Shown piece by piece: positions 32,811 through 42,966 of a stretch of 64,000 nt of DNA (position 1 is the first letter of the stretch; the number at the start of each line of letters is the position of its first letter). The DNA lies in NCBI RefSeq assembly GCF_028561755.1, contig NZ_JAQQTD010000002.1, positions 490,662-554,661 on the forward strand, in the 5' to 3' direction. The DNA comes from Altibacter sp. HG106. Lineage in GTDB: Bacteria > Bacteroidota > Bacteroidia > Flavobacteriales > Flavobacteriaceae. Both the position numbers and the translations under genes were made by a program. The notes beneath the pieces are model-generated. The model had not been told where the DNA came from. It saw nothing but the letters and a program-made list of their open reading frames with translations, and ran no database searches.

Positions 32811-35393
32811 TTAAAAAGGGTAGTTCACTCCGATATTATAGACGGCATTTTTGAAATTATAGTCTTTGAACCAGCGATTTCCTTCACTTCTTGCCGGGTC
32901 ATAAGTTTTAAATCCAATATCGAATCGCAGCACAAAGAACCCAAAGTCATATCTAAGTCCGAGCCCCGAAGCAATGGCCAACTCCTGTAAATCGGCCAAT
33001 CCATCGAAAGTAAACGCCTCGTCTTCCACATCGTCCCAAATATTCCAGATGTTTCCAACATCAACAAAAAAGGCTCCTTTGAAGGCCCCTAATAAGGTGT
33101 AGCGATATTCTGCATTAAAAGCCAGCTTCATATTGGCTTCGTTAAAGTCGAGTACGCTTCCGCTGCTACCCGGACCTAATTCATAGGCGCGCCAACCTCG
33201 GTTGTCATTGGCGCCTCCAGCAAAGTAACTTCGGGTAAACGGAATGTTATCACTGTTTCCGTAAGGCGCGGCTAACCCACCGAAGGTTCGGATGGCCACA
33301 ATGGTATTATTAGAGAGTTCCCAGTGTTTAATATATTCAATTTCGGCCTTGGCGTATTGCGAGAAGGCCACGCCCAGGATCTTTTGCTTTCCATTGGCGT
33401 TGGTTTCCAGTCCTGCCGCGCTCCCAATTAATGACAATAAATTTCCTGCTGTTTCCAGCTTCCAACGGAGTCGGCTGAAATTCCGATCGTTCAAATTCAA
33501 GCGCGTGTCTCGTAGCCATTGAAAATTGGTAGCGAAGATCAGGTTGTTTTCCGACAATCGATCTTTTCGTTGTTTGATACTTCGGATGTTTCCCAGGTCT
33601 GTGACCGCCGAGCTTGGTATGCTGTCATTGACAACATCATTGATGAAGTTATTGGCTCCATTTGGAATTGTAAGCACCACATCTCCCTGTTCATTTACCG
33701 TGTAATCTGCGACATCGATAGTACCGGGGTTTATCGTTTCGATATCATTTGCTATTTGATTTAAAAGGTCGTAGGAGCTTTGGTAAACGTTGAAATAATT
33801 TTGAGGATTGAGGTTGCGAACATACTGAATGTCGATCAACCCCAGGTTATAGGTCTTAATGGTAGACGGTTCCCAATTGTAATTGAAGATGGTATTAATG
33901 TTTTGTCGATCGAGTCCAATATTATTTTGCGCGTTAAAACCTACGCTGATATTGGTGAAGGGCGACATGTATTTGGGGATGATCTTTTCGGTATTCAGCG
34001 GAAAGAGTATCCTTGGAAAGGAGAGCTTTACATTTCCTCCCAGGTCCCAAATATTAAAAAATCTGCTGTCTCCGTCGGAGGCATCCTTGGAAGAACCCAC
34101 ACTTCCGGATGCCGATAATTCTAAGGTTTCTGCCCCACGGAACACATTCCGCGTTAAAAACGAGGTGCTAAACCCGATCCCGAATTGTTGGATGGTAGAG
34201 GTGTAGGTATCTAGATCGATTCCGAAGTTATATTTCTTCCGAGGCGAAAGCAAGATGGTTGTAACCAGACCGGTCCCGGTGCTGTCTGCGGGGTCTTCTT
34301 CATAGGTGATGTTGGGATATTTGAAGATCCGTAGATTGCTCAACTGATTGTAGGTAAGGGTGCGGTCGATATCTTTAAAAATAGTATTGGGCGCAATGGA
34401 AATAGCATCAGTAATGGCCTTTGGGCGGTACGCGATTTCATCATAACCGTACAGCGTATAACCGGCGTAGCTAATACTATCGGTAAAGGTCTTATTTCGG
34501 TTCTCGAAGGTGTAATCGGTTACAATACGCACTTCATTAACGGTGTGCACTTTAAAAGGTTTGGTGTAAGAAGTATCTCCTACTTTTATAGAACGATCGG
34601 GAATCACATAGTCCACATTCACTTTGTGTCCGGTATTGACTGTGTCTGCATCAAAATTGATGTAGTCCTGGTCGAAGTAATACAAGCCAGAGTTTCGAAA
34701 CTGAATGGTCAGTCGGTCGCGTTCGTTGATAAAATTGTCCACATCGTACTGTTCGCCCGCTTTGATAAAGGTTTTGTTTTTTGAGGATTGAAAAAGAGAA
34801 TCTACGATGGGTGAACTAATGCGTTCAGAAATACTGTCAACAACATACGGCCGGTAGCGTTCAACCTCGTAGACAATGGCTCCTCGCTTTTCCTTGGTGG
34901 TGTCCTTCTGAACCGAATAGGATGCCTTTACATTGAACCACCCTTTCGTAAAATAATAGCGTTTTAGGCGTTCTACCGATTTCTCGGCCCGTGTTTCTTG
35001 AATGATCACCGGCGCCGATCCGGAATTTTGAATCCATTCATTGAAGCTTACATAACTGCGACCTAAACCATAGACTTGCTTCTTCGATAAAAAACGAACC
35101 AGTCGATCTTCTCGTTGGGGCTTTCGATGCAACCAGCGTTGAAAGGTCGAATCGGGTTGGGGATCGGCTAAATTATAGATATGTAATCCCACCGGAACAC
35201 CAAGGATTCGGGGGTTTGGACGTTGGTATAACTGACTGTAAACGCGGCTGTCATTAATTTCAGTGCTGTCAACAATTATGGAGTTGTCGGTGAGCAGTAA
35301 TTCGTCTTCTTCCAGATTTTTTACAGCGTTACAGGAAACGATAAGCAGGCCAACTGCAAAAAATAGTGATATTTTTGTGAGGTATTGGGTCAA
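32811..35393 (-). CDS. tamL: TamL: BamA-family outer membrane protein, lipoprotein type
   Basis: An 860-aa Omp85-type protein. The N-terminal lipobox (LLIVSCNAVKNLEE) marks it as the lipidated TamL form of Bacteroidota rather than TamA. POTRA domains occupy about 25-400. The C-terminal half is a 16-strand barrel (for example IPFTRSYFAGGANDNRGWRA and the 3'-terminal aromatic NIGVNYPF). It should assemble outer-membrane proteins or move proteins across the envelope together with a TamB protein, which is not in this window. The gene is divergent from a TrmH-type gene with a 34-nt gap. Confidence 0.9.
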   Translation of the reverse strand: MTQYLTKISLFFAVGLLIVSCNAVKNLEEDELLLTDNSIIVDSTEINDSRVYSQLYQRPNPRILGVPVGLHIYNLADPQPDSTFQRWLHRKPQREDRLVRFLSKKQVYGLGRSYVSFNEWIQNSGSAPVIIQETRAEKSVERLKRYYFTKGWFNVKASYSVQKDTTKEKRGAIVYEVERYRPYVVDSISERISSPIVDSLFQSSKNKTFIKAGEQYDVDNFINERDRLTIQFRNSGLYYFDQDYINFDADTVNTGHKVNVDYVIPDRSIKVGDTSYTKPFKVHTVNEVRIVTDYTFENRNKTFTDSISYAGYTLYGYDEIAYRPKAITDAISIAPNTIFKDIDRTLTYNQLSNLRIFKYPNITYEEDPADSTGTGLVTTILLSPRKKYNFGIDLDTYTSTIQQFGIGFSTSFLTRNVFRGAETLELSASGSVGSSKDASDGDSRFFNIWDLGGNVKLSFPRILFPLNTEKIIPKYMSPFTNISVGFNAQNNIGLDRQNINTIFNYNWEPSTIKTYNLGLIDIQYVRNLNPQNYFNVYQSSYDLLNQIANDIETINPGTIDVADYTVNEQGDVVLTIPNGANNFINDVVNDSIPSSAVTDLGNIRSIKQRKDRLSENNLIFATNFQWLRDTRLNLNDRNFSRLRWKLETAGNLLSLIGSAAGLETNANGKQKILGVAFSQYAKAEIEYIKHWELSNNTIVAIRTFGGLAAPYGNSDNIPFTRSYFAGGANDNRGWRAYELGPGSSGSVLDFNEANMKLAFNAEYRYTLLGAFKGAFFVDVGNIWNIWDDVEDEAFTFDGLADLQELAIASGLGLRYDFGFFVLRFDIGFKTYDPARSEGNRWFKDYNFKNAVYNIGVNYPF

Positions 35394-35427
35394 TCCTATG
35401 TAATTACACGTTCAAAAATACATTATT

Positions 35428-36162
35428 TTGATAAGTAAGAGTGAAATAAAATACATAACGGCACTGCATCAAAAAAAGTACCGTCAGCAGCACCAACTTT
35501 TTATAGCCGAAGGGCCAAAATTGATTGCAGACCTAATGGCCAGTGGTTGGGTTCCTGCCTATTATTTCACTACTGAAGACCGCGCAGAAGGCGTGCCTGA
35601 GTCGGTGTTTCAACAGGTTTCTGCTTCCGAGTTAAAAAAAATAAGCGCCTTGAAAACGCCTCACACGGCGCTGGCTGCTTTTCGCATCCCAAAATACAGG
35701 GTACAGAACGATGCTTCCCTAACCGTGGTGCTCGATTCGATACGAGACCCTGGGAATTTAGGGACCATCATCCGACTCTGTGATTGGTTTGGGGTCCATC
35801 AGTTGGTGTGCTCTGTCGACACAGTAGATTGTTACAATCCGAAGGTGGTACAGGCTACCATGGGGTCTTTGGCTAGGATTCCCATTATTTATACTGATGT
35901 TGCTTCGTTTATAGAAACCATAGACCTTCCCGTGTATGGGGCCTTCATGGACGGAGAAACAGTGTATAAAAGTCAGTTGCCCGATCGGGCGGTGCTTGTC
36001 ATGGGAAATGAGGCCAATGGGATTTCAGAACAGCTCTCTAGCCTTGTTTCCCATCGTATCTCCATTCCACAATATGGTGCCAACCAAGAAACGGAAAGTC
36101 TCAATGTAGCGACTGCCACCGCAATTTTGCTCAGCGAGTTCAGGCGTACTACTGAAAGGTAA
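35428..36162 (+). CDS. TrmH/SpoU-family RNA 2'-O-methyltransferase
   Basis: A 244-aa SPOUT methyltransferase that uses S-adenosylmethionine to methylate ribose 2'-OH in tRNA or rRNA. Motifs: VVLDSIRDPGNLGTIIRLCD (motif 1), VLVMGNEANGIS (motif 2) and IPQYGANQETESLNVATATA (motif 3). The deep trefoil knot region is therefore intact. The start is TTG. ISKSEIKYITALHQKKYR follows it and fits the usual N-terminus. The exact RNA target cannot be read from sequence. The 3' end overlaps porT by 14 nt. Confidence 0.9.
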   Translation: MISKSEIKYITALHQKKYRQQHQLFIAEGPKLIADLMASGWVPAYYFTTEDRAEGVPESVFQQVSASELKKISALKTPHTALAAFRIPKYRVQNDASLTVVLDSIRDPGNLGTIIRLCDWFGVHQLVCSVDTVDCYNPKVVQATMGSLARIPIIYTDVASFIETIDLPVYGAFMDGETVYKSQLPDRAVLVMGNEANGISEQLSSLVSHRISIPQYGANQETESLNVATATAILLSEFRRTTER

Positions 36163-36856
36163 AGTTGATAAAAATACCGCGGGTCTTCATGCTTGCGATG
36201 TTTCCGGTCCACGGACTATTAGGATCGTCATCCGGTACCAACTCATCAGACAACGCAAAGACACCTCGAATCGAGGGGGTGAATTTGAAGAAATACAAAT
36301 AGATATCTATTCCGAAGCCTAACTCGTAATAGTTGGTGGTATTGGTCATTCTAAATTGTCCTTCATTGTTGTCTTCCGGATTGCTTTCATTACTGGAAAG
36401 GTTTAAGGAAGTGGAAAGTCCGGCGACTACGAAAGGCTTTATATTATTGAGGCGTTTGGTAGAAAACTTCACCAGAAGCGGCACATGGATGTAGGTTGAT
36501 TTCACCTCTCGTAAGGCATCCCGATCTTCGGTAAAGCCCGGAAACATTAAATTTCGCTGCGTAAAATATAAGCCCGGTTCCAACCGCAGATTGATGTAGT
36601 TGTTGATGCGCATATCGCCAATCAAACCTACATTGAATCCTACGTCGGCGCTCACCAGAATATCGGTGTTTTCACCAAAGTCTTCCTGGTTGTAATCAAA
36701 TTCAAAATCGTAGCTGTTAAAGCCTAAAAAGTAGCCCCACGTAAGAAATCGCTTATCGAAGGTTTCGAGGTTTGCCAATCGTTCTTTACTGAATAGCTGT
36801 GCCTGTGCGCTTTGCGCGCCCAGCAATATCGCCAACACAACAAGTAGTTTCTTCAT
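36149..36856 (-). CDS. porT: PorT/SprT, type IX secretion outer membrane component
   Basis: A 235-aa outer-membrane beta-barrel protein of the T9SS. It has a signal peptide (MKKLLVVLAILLGAQSAQA) and an 8-strand barrel (for example INNYINLRLEPGLYFTQRNL), ending in an aromatic residue pattern (FINFTFQ). PorT is required for secretion of T9SS substrates, of which this window contains several. The neighbour ubiE on the same strand matches the porT-ubiE arrangement I recall in flavobacteria. Confidence 0.87.
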   Translation of the reverse strand: MKKLLVVLAILLGAQSAQAQLFSKERLANLETFDKRFLTWGYFLGFNSYDFEFDYNQEDFGENTDILVSADVGFNVGLIGDMRINNYINLRLEPGLYFTQRNLMFPGFTEDRDALREVKSTYIHVPLLVKFSTKRLNNIKPFVVAGLSTSLNLSSNESNPEDNNEGQFRMTNTTNYYELGFGIDIYLYFFKFTPSIRGVFALSDELVPDDDPNSPWTGNIASMKTRGIFINFTFQ

Positions 36857-36858
36857 AG

Positions 36859-37593
36859 TTATTTTGTCGCCGTATAAATGGTTGCAACCCCTAGTGTTTG
36901 GGGGAGGTCTTCTACCTCTTTAAACCCTATTTTTCGTAAAATATTGTTGAGCTGTTCGCCATAGGGAAAAACCGAAGCGCTTTCGCTCAAATAGCGATAC
37001 GCCACTTTATCCTTTGAAAAGAGTCTTCCCACAATGGGAAGCACCCCTTTGGAATAGAGATAGTACCCTTGTTTCCAGGGAAATCTCGTGGGCACCGAGG
37101 TTTCTAAAATGACAAAGATACCGCCGGGCTTCAGCACCCGAAGAATTTCTGAAAGTCCCGCTTCCAGATGTTCAAAATTTCGAATTCCGAAGGAAACCGT
37201 GATCGCTTCGAACAAATTAGCTTCAAAAGGCAGGGCTTCCGAATCACCTTTTACAAATTCAATGCGTTGAGCCCAGGTAGATTCAGCCACTTTTTTTCGA
37301 GCCACGGCCAACATTCCTTCCGACAGATCCAATCCAACAATCTTGGAGGCCTCCGATTCTTGCGCAAACTGTATGGCAAGATCTCCGGTTCCGGTAGCGA
37401 TGTCTAAAATAGATTCAGGCTGGGTGGCCGTGACTTTTTGAATGACCTTATTCCGCCATTTTACATCTATTCCTAGTGAGATCACCCGATTCAAACCATC
37501 GTAATTGCCCGAGATGGTATCGAACATCTGTTCAACCTGCGCCTTCTTATTCTTTTCTGAATCTTTATACGGGGTGACCGGCTTTTTTTCCAT
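36859..37593 (-). CDS. ubiE: Demethylmenaquinone methyltransferase
   Basis: A 244-aa class I SAM-dependent methyltransferase. It has the UbiE signature YDGLNRVISLGIDVKWRNKV, the SAM-binding motif LDIATGTGDLAIQFA and the C-terminal motif FGIRNFEHLEAGLSEILRVL. Bacteroidota use menaquinone, so the relevant activity is methylation of demethylmenaquinone (MenG), the last step of menaquinone synthesis. The quinone is the electron acceptor of the Nqr complex in this window. Two bases separate it from porT. A -7 box (TATGTTTG on the minus strand, 37610-37617) is about 17 nt upstream. Confidence 0.94.
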   Translation of the reverse strand: MEKKPVTPYKDSEKNKKAQVEQMFDTISGNYDGLNRVISLGIDVKWRNKVIQKVTATQPESILDIATGTGDLAIQFAQESEASKIVGLDLSEGMLAVARKKVAESTWAQRIEFVKGDSEALPFEANLFEAITVSFGIRNFEHLEAGLSEILRVLKPGGIFVILETSVPTRFPWKQGYYLYSKGVLPIVGRLFSKDKVAYRYLSESASVFPYGEQLNNILRKIGFKEVEDLPQTLGVATIYTATK

Positions 37594-37696
37594 AGCATTC
37601 TGAAAGGTGCAAACATACCAAATTTTGAATAGATTTTGTGCAGGGAAACTAGAATATCACTCCCTAGGCGGCTTGTAATAATACTGCTTCTTAACG

Positions 37697-37725
37697 TTTG
37701 TGTTTTTGAATTTTGCCTACATTTG
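37697..37725 (+). promoter_or_regulatory. Promoter of trkA
   Basis: TTTG at 37697-37700, 17 nt, then TACATTTG at 37718-37725. The -7 box is an exact match to the Bacteroidota consensus TAnnTTTG, although the spacing is a little shorter than usual. The trkA ATG is 25 nt downstream. Confidence 0.65.
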
Positions 37726-37750
37726 CAATCGCATTGTGTAGCTGATTTTT

Positions 37751-39100
37751 ATGAAAATTATCATTGCCGGAGCCGGTGAAGTAGGATTTCATTTAGCAAA
37801 ACTCCTTTCTTTCGAGTCCCAAGACATTACTTTAATTGATACGGATCGTGAATCCCTTTCGTATGCAGATACCCATTTGGATATTCGTGTGGTGCGAGGG
37901 GATGCTACTTCGATTTCGGTTTTGAAGGACGCGCAAGTAGCCAATACACAGTTGGTAATCGCGGTAACGTCTAGCGAAACAACCAATATCACCGTATGCG
38001 TATTGGCAAAACAATTAGGGGCAGAGCGCACCATTGCGCGAATTTCTAATACCGAATTCATCGAGAATAAAGACGAAGTAGGGTTTACCAAATTCGGAAT
38101 AGACGAATTGATCTCTCCCGAATCGCTGGCGGCACGTGAAATTGAATTGCTGCTAAATCAAAGTGGGTTTAACGATACCTATGAGTTTGATGAAGGTGCC
38201 TTGATGATGATCGGGCTCACCCTCTCACGAACGGCGGCTTTCGTAGGGAAATCGGTGCGACAACTGGCGGAAGATCATCCCGAGCTGTCATACATTCCGA
38301 TAGCCATACAGCGCTATGGAACCCAATATACCTTGATCCCTCGAGGAGACACCCTATTTAAGGAGGGCGATCAAATTTACCTTATTACCAGTCCCGATGA
38401 AGTAAAACATATCTACACCCTCACGGGAAAAGTTCGAGAAGAGATCAAAAATGTCATGATTTTGGGCGGAAGTAAAATCGGTTATAAGGCTGCTTCCGAT
38501 CTATGCAAAAGCAGGTTTAACGTGAAGTTGATCGAGAACAGCAAAGAGAAGGCTTTTGAGATTGCCGATGACATCCCAAGTTGTTTGGTAATCAATGGCG
38601 ACGGACGCAATGTAGAATTGCTTGAAGAAGAATCCATTAACGAAATGGATGCGTTTATTTCGGTCACCGGAAATAGTGAAACCAATATCATGTCGTGCCT
38701 GGTGGCAAAAAGCAAAGGTGTGAAAAAGGCGATCGCTTTGGTGGAGAATATGGACTATTTTCAGCTATCGCAATCCATCGGTATTGATACCTTAATAAAC
38801 AAGAAACTATTGGCGGCCAATAATATTTTTCGCCACGTACGAAAAGGCGAGGTAGTGGCGATGACCATGCTCAATAATATGAACGCAGAGCTGTTAGAAT
38901 TTATGGTCACTCCTTCCGCAGAGGTCGCTAACAAACTCATTAAAGACATCGATTTTCCTAGATCAGCTATTATTGGTGGGATCATTCGCAACGGCGAAGG
39001 CATTATCGCTCTTGGTGATTTTGAAATTAAAACGGGAGACCGAATTGTGGTGTGTTGCTTGCCACAGTCCATTAAGAAAGTGGAAAAACTCTTCATGTAA
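37751..39100 (+). CDS. trkA: Trk potassium uptake regulator TrkA
   Basis: A 449-aa cytoplasmic NAD-binding regulator of the potassium channel TrkH. It has two RCK repeats, each with a Rossmann motif: MKIIIAGAGEVGFHLAK at the start and VMILGGSKIGYKAASDL in the middle. Each is followed by a TrkA-C ligand-binding domain. Its stop codon overlaps the trkH start by one base (TAATG), so the channel and its gating subunit are made together. Confidence 0.95.
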   Translation: MKIIIAGAGEVGFHLAKLLSFESQDITLIDTDRESLSYADTHLDIRVVRGDATSISVLKDAQVANTQLVIAVTSSETTNITVCVLAKQLGAERTIARISNTEFIENKDEVGFTKFGIDELISPESLAAREIELLLNQSGFNDTYEFDEGALMMIGLTLSRTAAFVGKSVRQLAEDHPELSYIPIAIQRYGTQYTLIPRGDTLFKEGDQIYLITSPDEVKHIYTLTGKVREEIKNVMILGGSKIGYKAASDLCKSRFNVKLIENSKEKAFEIADDIPSCLVINGDGRNVELLEEESINEMDAFISVTGNSETNIMSCLVAKSKGVKKAIALVENMDYFQLSQSIGIDTLINKKLLAANNIFRHVRKGEVVAMTMLNNMNAELLEFMVTPSAEVANKLIKDIDFPRSAIIGGIIRNGEGIIALGDFEIKTGDRIVVCCLPQSIKKVEKLFM

Positions 39101-40605
39101 TGGGTTCCTTTTCCAAGCTTAACTACAAAATTATTTTTCACCTTATGGGCCTGCTGTTGCTGGTAAACGGAGGCTTTATGCTGCTATCGGCCCTGGTGAG
39201 TGTTCTGTATCATGACGGCGTTGCACTAGAGATGTTGTATGCTGGTCTCACCACCCTAACGCTAGGTGGGGCTTTGATGCTAAGCACCAAACGCCATAAA
39301 AAAGAACTTCAAAAGCGAGATGGGTATATCATCGTAAGTTTCGGTTGGGTAGTCATGTCGCTGGCGGGAACCTTACCCTATCTTTTTACGCAAGCCATTC
39401 CCACCTTTGCGGATGCTTTTTTTGAGACGATGAGTGGCTATACTACTACGGGGGCCACCATTTTAAATGATGTTGAGATCATTCCGAAGGGAGTCTTATT
39501 TTGGAGAAGCATAACCCATTGGATCGGTGGCATGGGAATTATCGTCCTTGCCATCGCTATTTTACCACTGTTGGGGATTGGAGGTATGCAGTTATTTGCC
39601 GCGGAAGCACCCGGTCCTGGAGGCGATAAACTGCATCCACGTATCACCGATACGGCTAAGAGATTATGGCTGATCTATGTGGGATATACCATTATTGAAA
39701 CCATATTATTAAAGGTCGCCGGAATGTCTTTTTTCGATGCCTTGAACCATTCTCTTAGTACCTTAAGTACGGGTGGGTTCTCTACCAAAAATGCCAGTGT
39801 CGCACACTGGAACGGTCAACCCATCATACAATATATTATCATCGTCTTTATGTTTCTGGCAGGAACCAACTTTGTCTTGAGTTATTTTGCGTTCAAGACG
39901 AAATTTCGACGGATTCTACTGGATACCGAGTTTAAATTTTATGCGCTAAGTATTCTGGGGTTGAGTCTGGCGGCCGGACTCATCATCTATTTTAAAACCG
40001 ATATAGGAGCTGAAGTATCTGGCTATGTCATGCCGTTTGGACGGTTGGAGGCTTCCTTTCGCCATGCAGTTTTCCAGGTATTGGCGGTGGTTACCACTAC
40101 TGGTTTTGTAACTGCCGATTTCACACAATGGACCGCCTTTTTGACGATATTTTTCTTCGGAATGATGTTTTTGGGTGGGTCTTCTGGGTCTACTTCCGGG
40201 GGGATCAAAATTGTACGGCACTTGATCATGATTAAAAACGGAATTCTGGAGTTTAAGCGAGCGCTTCATCCCAATGCGATTCTTCCGGTACGCTATAACA
40301 ATAAAGCCGTACAACAGCCCATTGTATATAATATTCTGGGCTTTTTTATACTCTATATGCTTGCCTTTATCATGGGCGTACTGGTGTTCTCATGGTTGGG
40401 GCTGGACTATAAAACGGCCTTGGGGGGTGCGGCGTCAACGCTGGGTAATGTAGGGCCTGCCTTGGGAGACCTTGGTCCGGTAGAAACCTATGCCAAACTG
40501 CCCGTTGCTGCAAAGTGGTGGGCTAGCTTTCTGATGCTTATCGGAAGGCTCGAGTTATTTACCGTACTCATTATCTTCACGCCGTTCTTTTGGCGAAACC
40601 GTTAA
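39100..40605 (+). CDS. trkH: Trk-type potassium channel subunit TrkH
   Basis: A 501-aa inner-membrane potassium transporter with about ten hydrophobic segments. The four pore-loop filters of the SKT family can be seen, including [44 protein letters not shown] and [12 protein letters not shown]. The family needs Gly in each filter and all are present. It imports potassium, driven by ion gradients and gated by TrkA. Translation is coupled to trkA. Its end overlaps the convergent purT by 4 nt. Confidence 0.95.
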   Translation: MGSFSKLNYKIIFHLMGLLLLVNGGFMLLSALVSVLYHDGVALEMLYAGLTTLTLGGALMLSTKRHKKELQKRDGYIIVSFGWVVMSLAGTLPYLFTQAIPTFADAFFETMSGYTTTGATILNDVEIIPKGVLFWRSITHWIGGMGIIVLAIAILPLLGIGGMQLFAAEAPGPGGDKLHPRITDTAKRLWLIYVGYTIIETILLKVAGMSFFDALNHSLSTLSTGGFSTKNASVAHWNGQPIIQYIIIVFMFLAGTNFVLSYFAFKTKFRRILLDTEFKFYALSILGLSLAAGLIIYFKTDIGAEVSGYVMPFGRLEASFRHAVFQVLAVVTTTGFVTADFTQWTAFLTIFFFGMMFLGGSSGSTSGGIKIVRHLIMIKNGILEFKRALHPNAILPVRYNNKAVQQPIVYNILGFFILYMLAFIMGVLVFSWLGLDYKTALGGAASTLGNVGPALGDLGPVETYAKLPVAAKWWASFLMLIGRLELFTVLIIFTPFFWRNR

Positions 40606-41765
40606 GATTCAACCTTCAGTTTAGAGGCTAATTCTTTCGCGCGTTCGGTGACAGAAACCAGGTCTTCGGAAAGCGAATCGTATGTAACCACTACGCCCAT
40701 TCTACGCTGGGGTTGTGCGCTTGGTTTTCCAAAAATCCTGAAATCACTTTTTGCTTCGGAAGCAATCGTTTCTATGCCGGTTACCTTGGGTTGGTCTGAA
40801 TGTTCGGAAGCCAACACTACTGCTGAAGCCCCGATGCGTTCTTGAGTAATGGCAGGTATGGGCCATCCTAAAATAGCCCGTAGATGCAATTCGAATTCGT
40901 TGAGGTTTTGCGTGCCAGCCAAAGTGACCATGCCGGTGTCGTGCGGACGCGGCGAAAGCTCTGAAAAATACACGCCATTTTCGCCTACAAAAAACTCTAC
41001 GCCCCAAATTCCGGCGCCGCCTAAGGCTTTGGTTACGGCTGCCGCCATCTCTTGTGCGGTTTTTAAATGATGTGATTCCATGGGTGCCGGTTGCCAGCTT
41101 TCCCGATAGTCGCCGTCTTCTTGTCGATGTCCGATAGGAGGGCAGAACAAGGTGGGGCCGTTTTTTTGAGTGACCGTTAGTAAGGTAATTTCGTATTCAA
41201 AGCTGATGAAAGCTTCCACGATTACTTCAGCCACATCGCCTCGCGAACCCGATTGAGAATAGGTCCAGGCAGTTTCAATATCGGCTTCCGAATGAATCGT
41301 ACTTTGACCTTTTCCGCTCGAAGACATCAAAGGCTTCACCACACATGGGGTCCCAATACGCTGTACCGCGGCTCGAAGCGTTTCCACCGAATTCGCATAC
41401 TCATAGGCTGCGGTTTTGAGTCCTAATTCCTTGGCAGCCAAATCGCGAATGGCTTTGCGGTTCATGGTATAATTGGCAGCTTTGGCCGATGGTACTACGG
41501 TATAACCTTGCTCCTCGTAGGTGTAGAAGCGTTCGGTTCTAATGGCTTCGATCTCTGGAACAATATAATCGGGTTGATATTTTTCTACAAGTGCATCCAG
41601 AGAAGCGCCGTCTAACATATTGATGACTTCATTGCCATCGGCTACCTGCATGGCCGGTGCACCGGCATAGCTATCAACCGCTATGATGGTTTGGCCAACG
41701 CGTTGCGCAGCGATCGTGAATTCTTTTCCTAATTCGCCGCTTCCCAGTAATAAGATTGTCGCCAT
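40602..41765 (-). CDS. purT: Formate-dependent phosphoribosylglycinamide formyltransferase PurT
   Basis: A 387-aa ATP-grasp enzyme that makes formyl-glycinamide ribonucleotide in purine synthesis using formate and ATP. The N-terminal motif [19 protein letters not shown] and the ATP-grasp stretches [20 protein letters not shown] and [18 protein letters not shown] are clear. It replaces the folate-dependent PurN step when formate is available. It follows an aminotransferase gene with a 3-nt gap on the same strand. Confidence 0.95.
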   Translation of the reverse strand: MATILLLGSGELGKEFTIAAQRVGQTIIAVDSYAGAPAMQVADGNEVINMLDGASLDALVEKYQPDYIVPEIEAIRTERFYTYEEQGYTVVPSAKAANYTMNRKAIRDLAAKELGLKTAAYEYANSVETLRAAVQRIGTPCVVKPLMSSSGKGQSTIHSEADIETAWTYSQSGSRGDVAEVIVEAFISFEYEITLLTVTQKNGPTLFCPPIGHRQEDGDYRESWQPAPMESHHLKTAQEMAAAVTKALGGAGIWGVEFFVGENGVYFSELSPRPHDTGMVTLAGTQNLNEFELHLRAILGWPIPAITQERIGASAVVLASEHSDQPKVTGIETIASEAKSDFRIFGKPSAQPQRRMGVVVTYDSLSEDLVSVTERAKELASKLKVES

Positions 41766-41768
41766 GGA

Positions 41769-42962
41769 TTATGTCGTTAAGGCGTTTTTCATTCGTTTTA
41801 GTGCTTCTTTGATGTCTGCTTCGGAAGCTGCATAGGAAATACGAATACAATTTGGGTCACCAAAAGCTTCGCCTGTAACCGTAGCTACAGCCGCATGTTC
41901 TAACAAGAACAGACTAAAGTCAGAAGCGTTATTGATCATCATTCCTTTGAGCGTTTTTCCGAAGTAATACGACACATCTGGAAATACATAAAAAGCACCT
42001 TCCGGTTCGTTGGTTTTCATTCCCGGAATTTCCTGTAAGAGATCAAGAATCAGTGCGCGTCTTGAACGAAACGCGTCTACCATATAGTGTATCTTGCTAG
42101 GAGAGGCTTCTAAGGCCGTAATAGTTGCTTGCTGCGCAATACAATTGGCGCCACTGGTAACCTGACCTTGCATTTTAGTACAGGCTTTAGCGATCCATTC
42201 GGGGCCGCCCATATATCCGATACGCCAACCGGTCATTGCATAGGCTTTCGAGATACCGTTTACCGTCACCGTTCTGTCGTACATATCGTCAAAAGCCGCC
42301 ATGCTCGCATGACCTTGCCCTGTGAAGTTAATATGTTCATAGATCTCATCACTAATTACGATGATGTTAGGATACTTTACCAAGACATCGGCCAAGGCTC
42401 TTAGCTCTTCCTCACTATAAACCGATCCACTCGGGTTACAGGGGGAACTATAGATCATCATTTTTGTTTTGGGCGTAATGGCAGCCTCGAGCGCTTGAGG
42501 GGTTACTTTAAAATCGCTTTCAATGCCGGTCTCAATTTCAACAGGCACTCCTCCCGCTACTTTGCTGATATCGCTATAGCTAACCCAGTAGGGTGCCGGT
42601 AACAGCACTTCGTCTCCTTCGTTCAGTAACACCTGTGCTAGATTTGCCAAAGTTTGCTTGGCACCGGTGGATACTACAATTTGCCTGGGTGAATAGGTGA
42701 GGCCGTTGTCTCGCTTGAATTTTGTGATGATAGCTTGTTTTAGCGCTCCGTATCCATCCACGGGTGTATACGAGTGATAATCATCTTCTATCGCTTTAAT
42801 GGCTGCAGCCTTAACAAAATCGGGAACGGTAAAATCGGGTTCCCCAAGGCTAAGACCGATGATGTCTTTGCCGGCCTCACGTAATTCGCGTGCTTTGGCG
42901 GCCATGGCAAGCGTGGCAGAGGTTGCCATGTTGTTGACACGATCTGAAAGATGTTGGTTCAT
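41769..42962 (-). CDS. Pyridoxal-phosphate aminotransferase, class I (aspartate aminotransferase type)
   Basis: A 397-aa enzyme of the subgroup I aspartate aminotransferases. The PLP lysine is in VNGISKAYAMTGWRIGYMGG, the segment VISDEIYEHINF holds the ring-contacting Asp and Tyr, and the C-terminal substrate Arg is in CIRISYAAS. It moves amino groups between aspartate and 2-oxoglutarate or related acids. Exact substrates cannot be told from sequence. It is close to purT and to a desaturase on the same strand, with a 4-nt gap to the latter. Confidence 0.93.
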   Translation of the reverse strand: MNQHLSDRVNNMATSATLAMAAKARELREAGKDIIGLSLGEPDFTVPDFVKAAAIKAIEDDYHSYTPVDGYGALKQAIITKFKRDNGLTYSPRQIVVSTGAKQTLANLAQVLLNEGDEVLLPAPYWVSYSDISKVAGGVPVEIETGIESDFKVTPQALEAAITPKTKMMIYSSPCNPSGSVYSEEELRALADVLVKYPNIIVISDEIYEHINFTGQGHASMAAFDDMYDRTVTVNGISKAYAMTGWRIGYMGGPEWIAKACTKMQGQVTSGANCIAQQATITALEASPSKIHYMVDAFRSRRALILDLLQEIPGMKTNEPEGAFYVFPDVSYYFGKTLKGMMINNASDFSLFLLEHAAVATVTGEAFGDPNCIRISYAASEADIKEALKRMKNALTT

Positions 42963-42966
42963 AACG

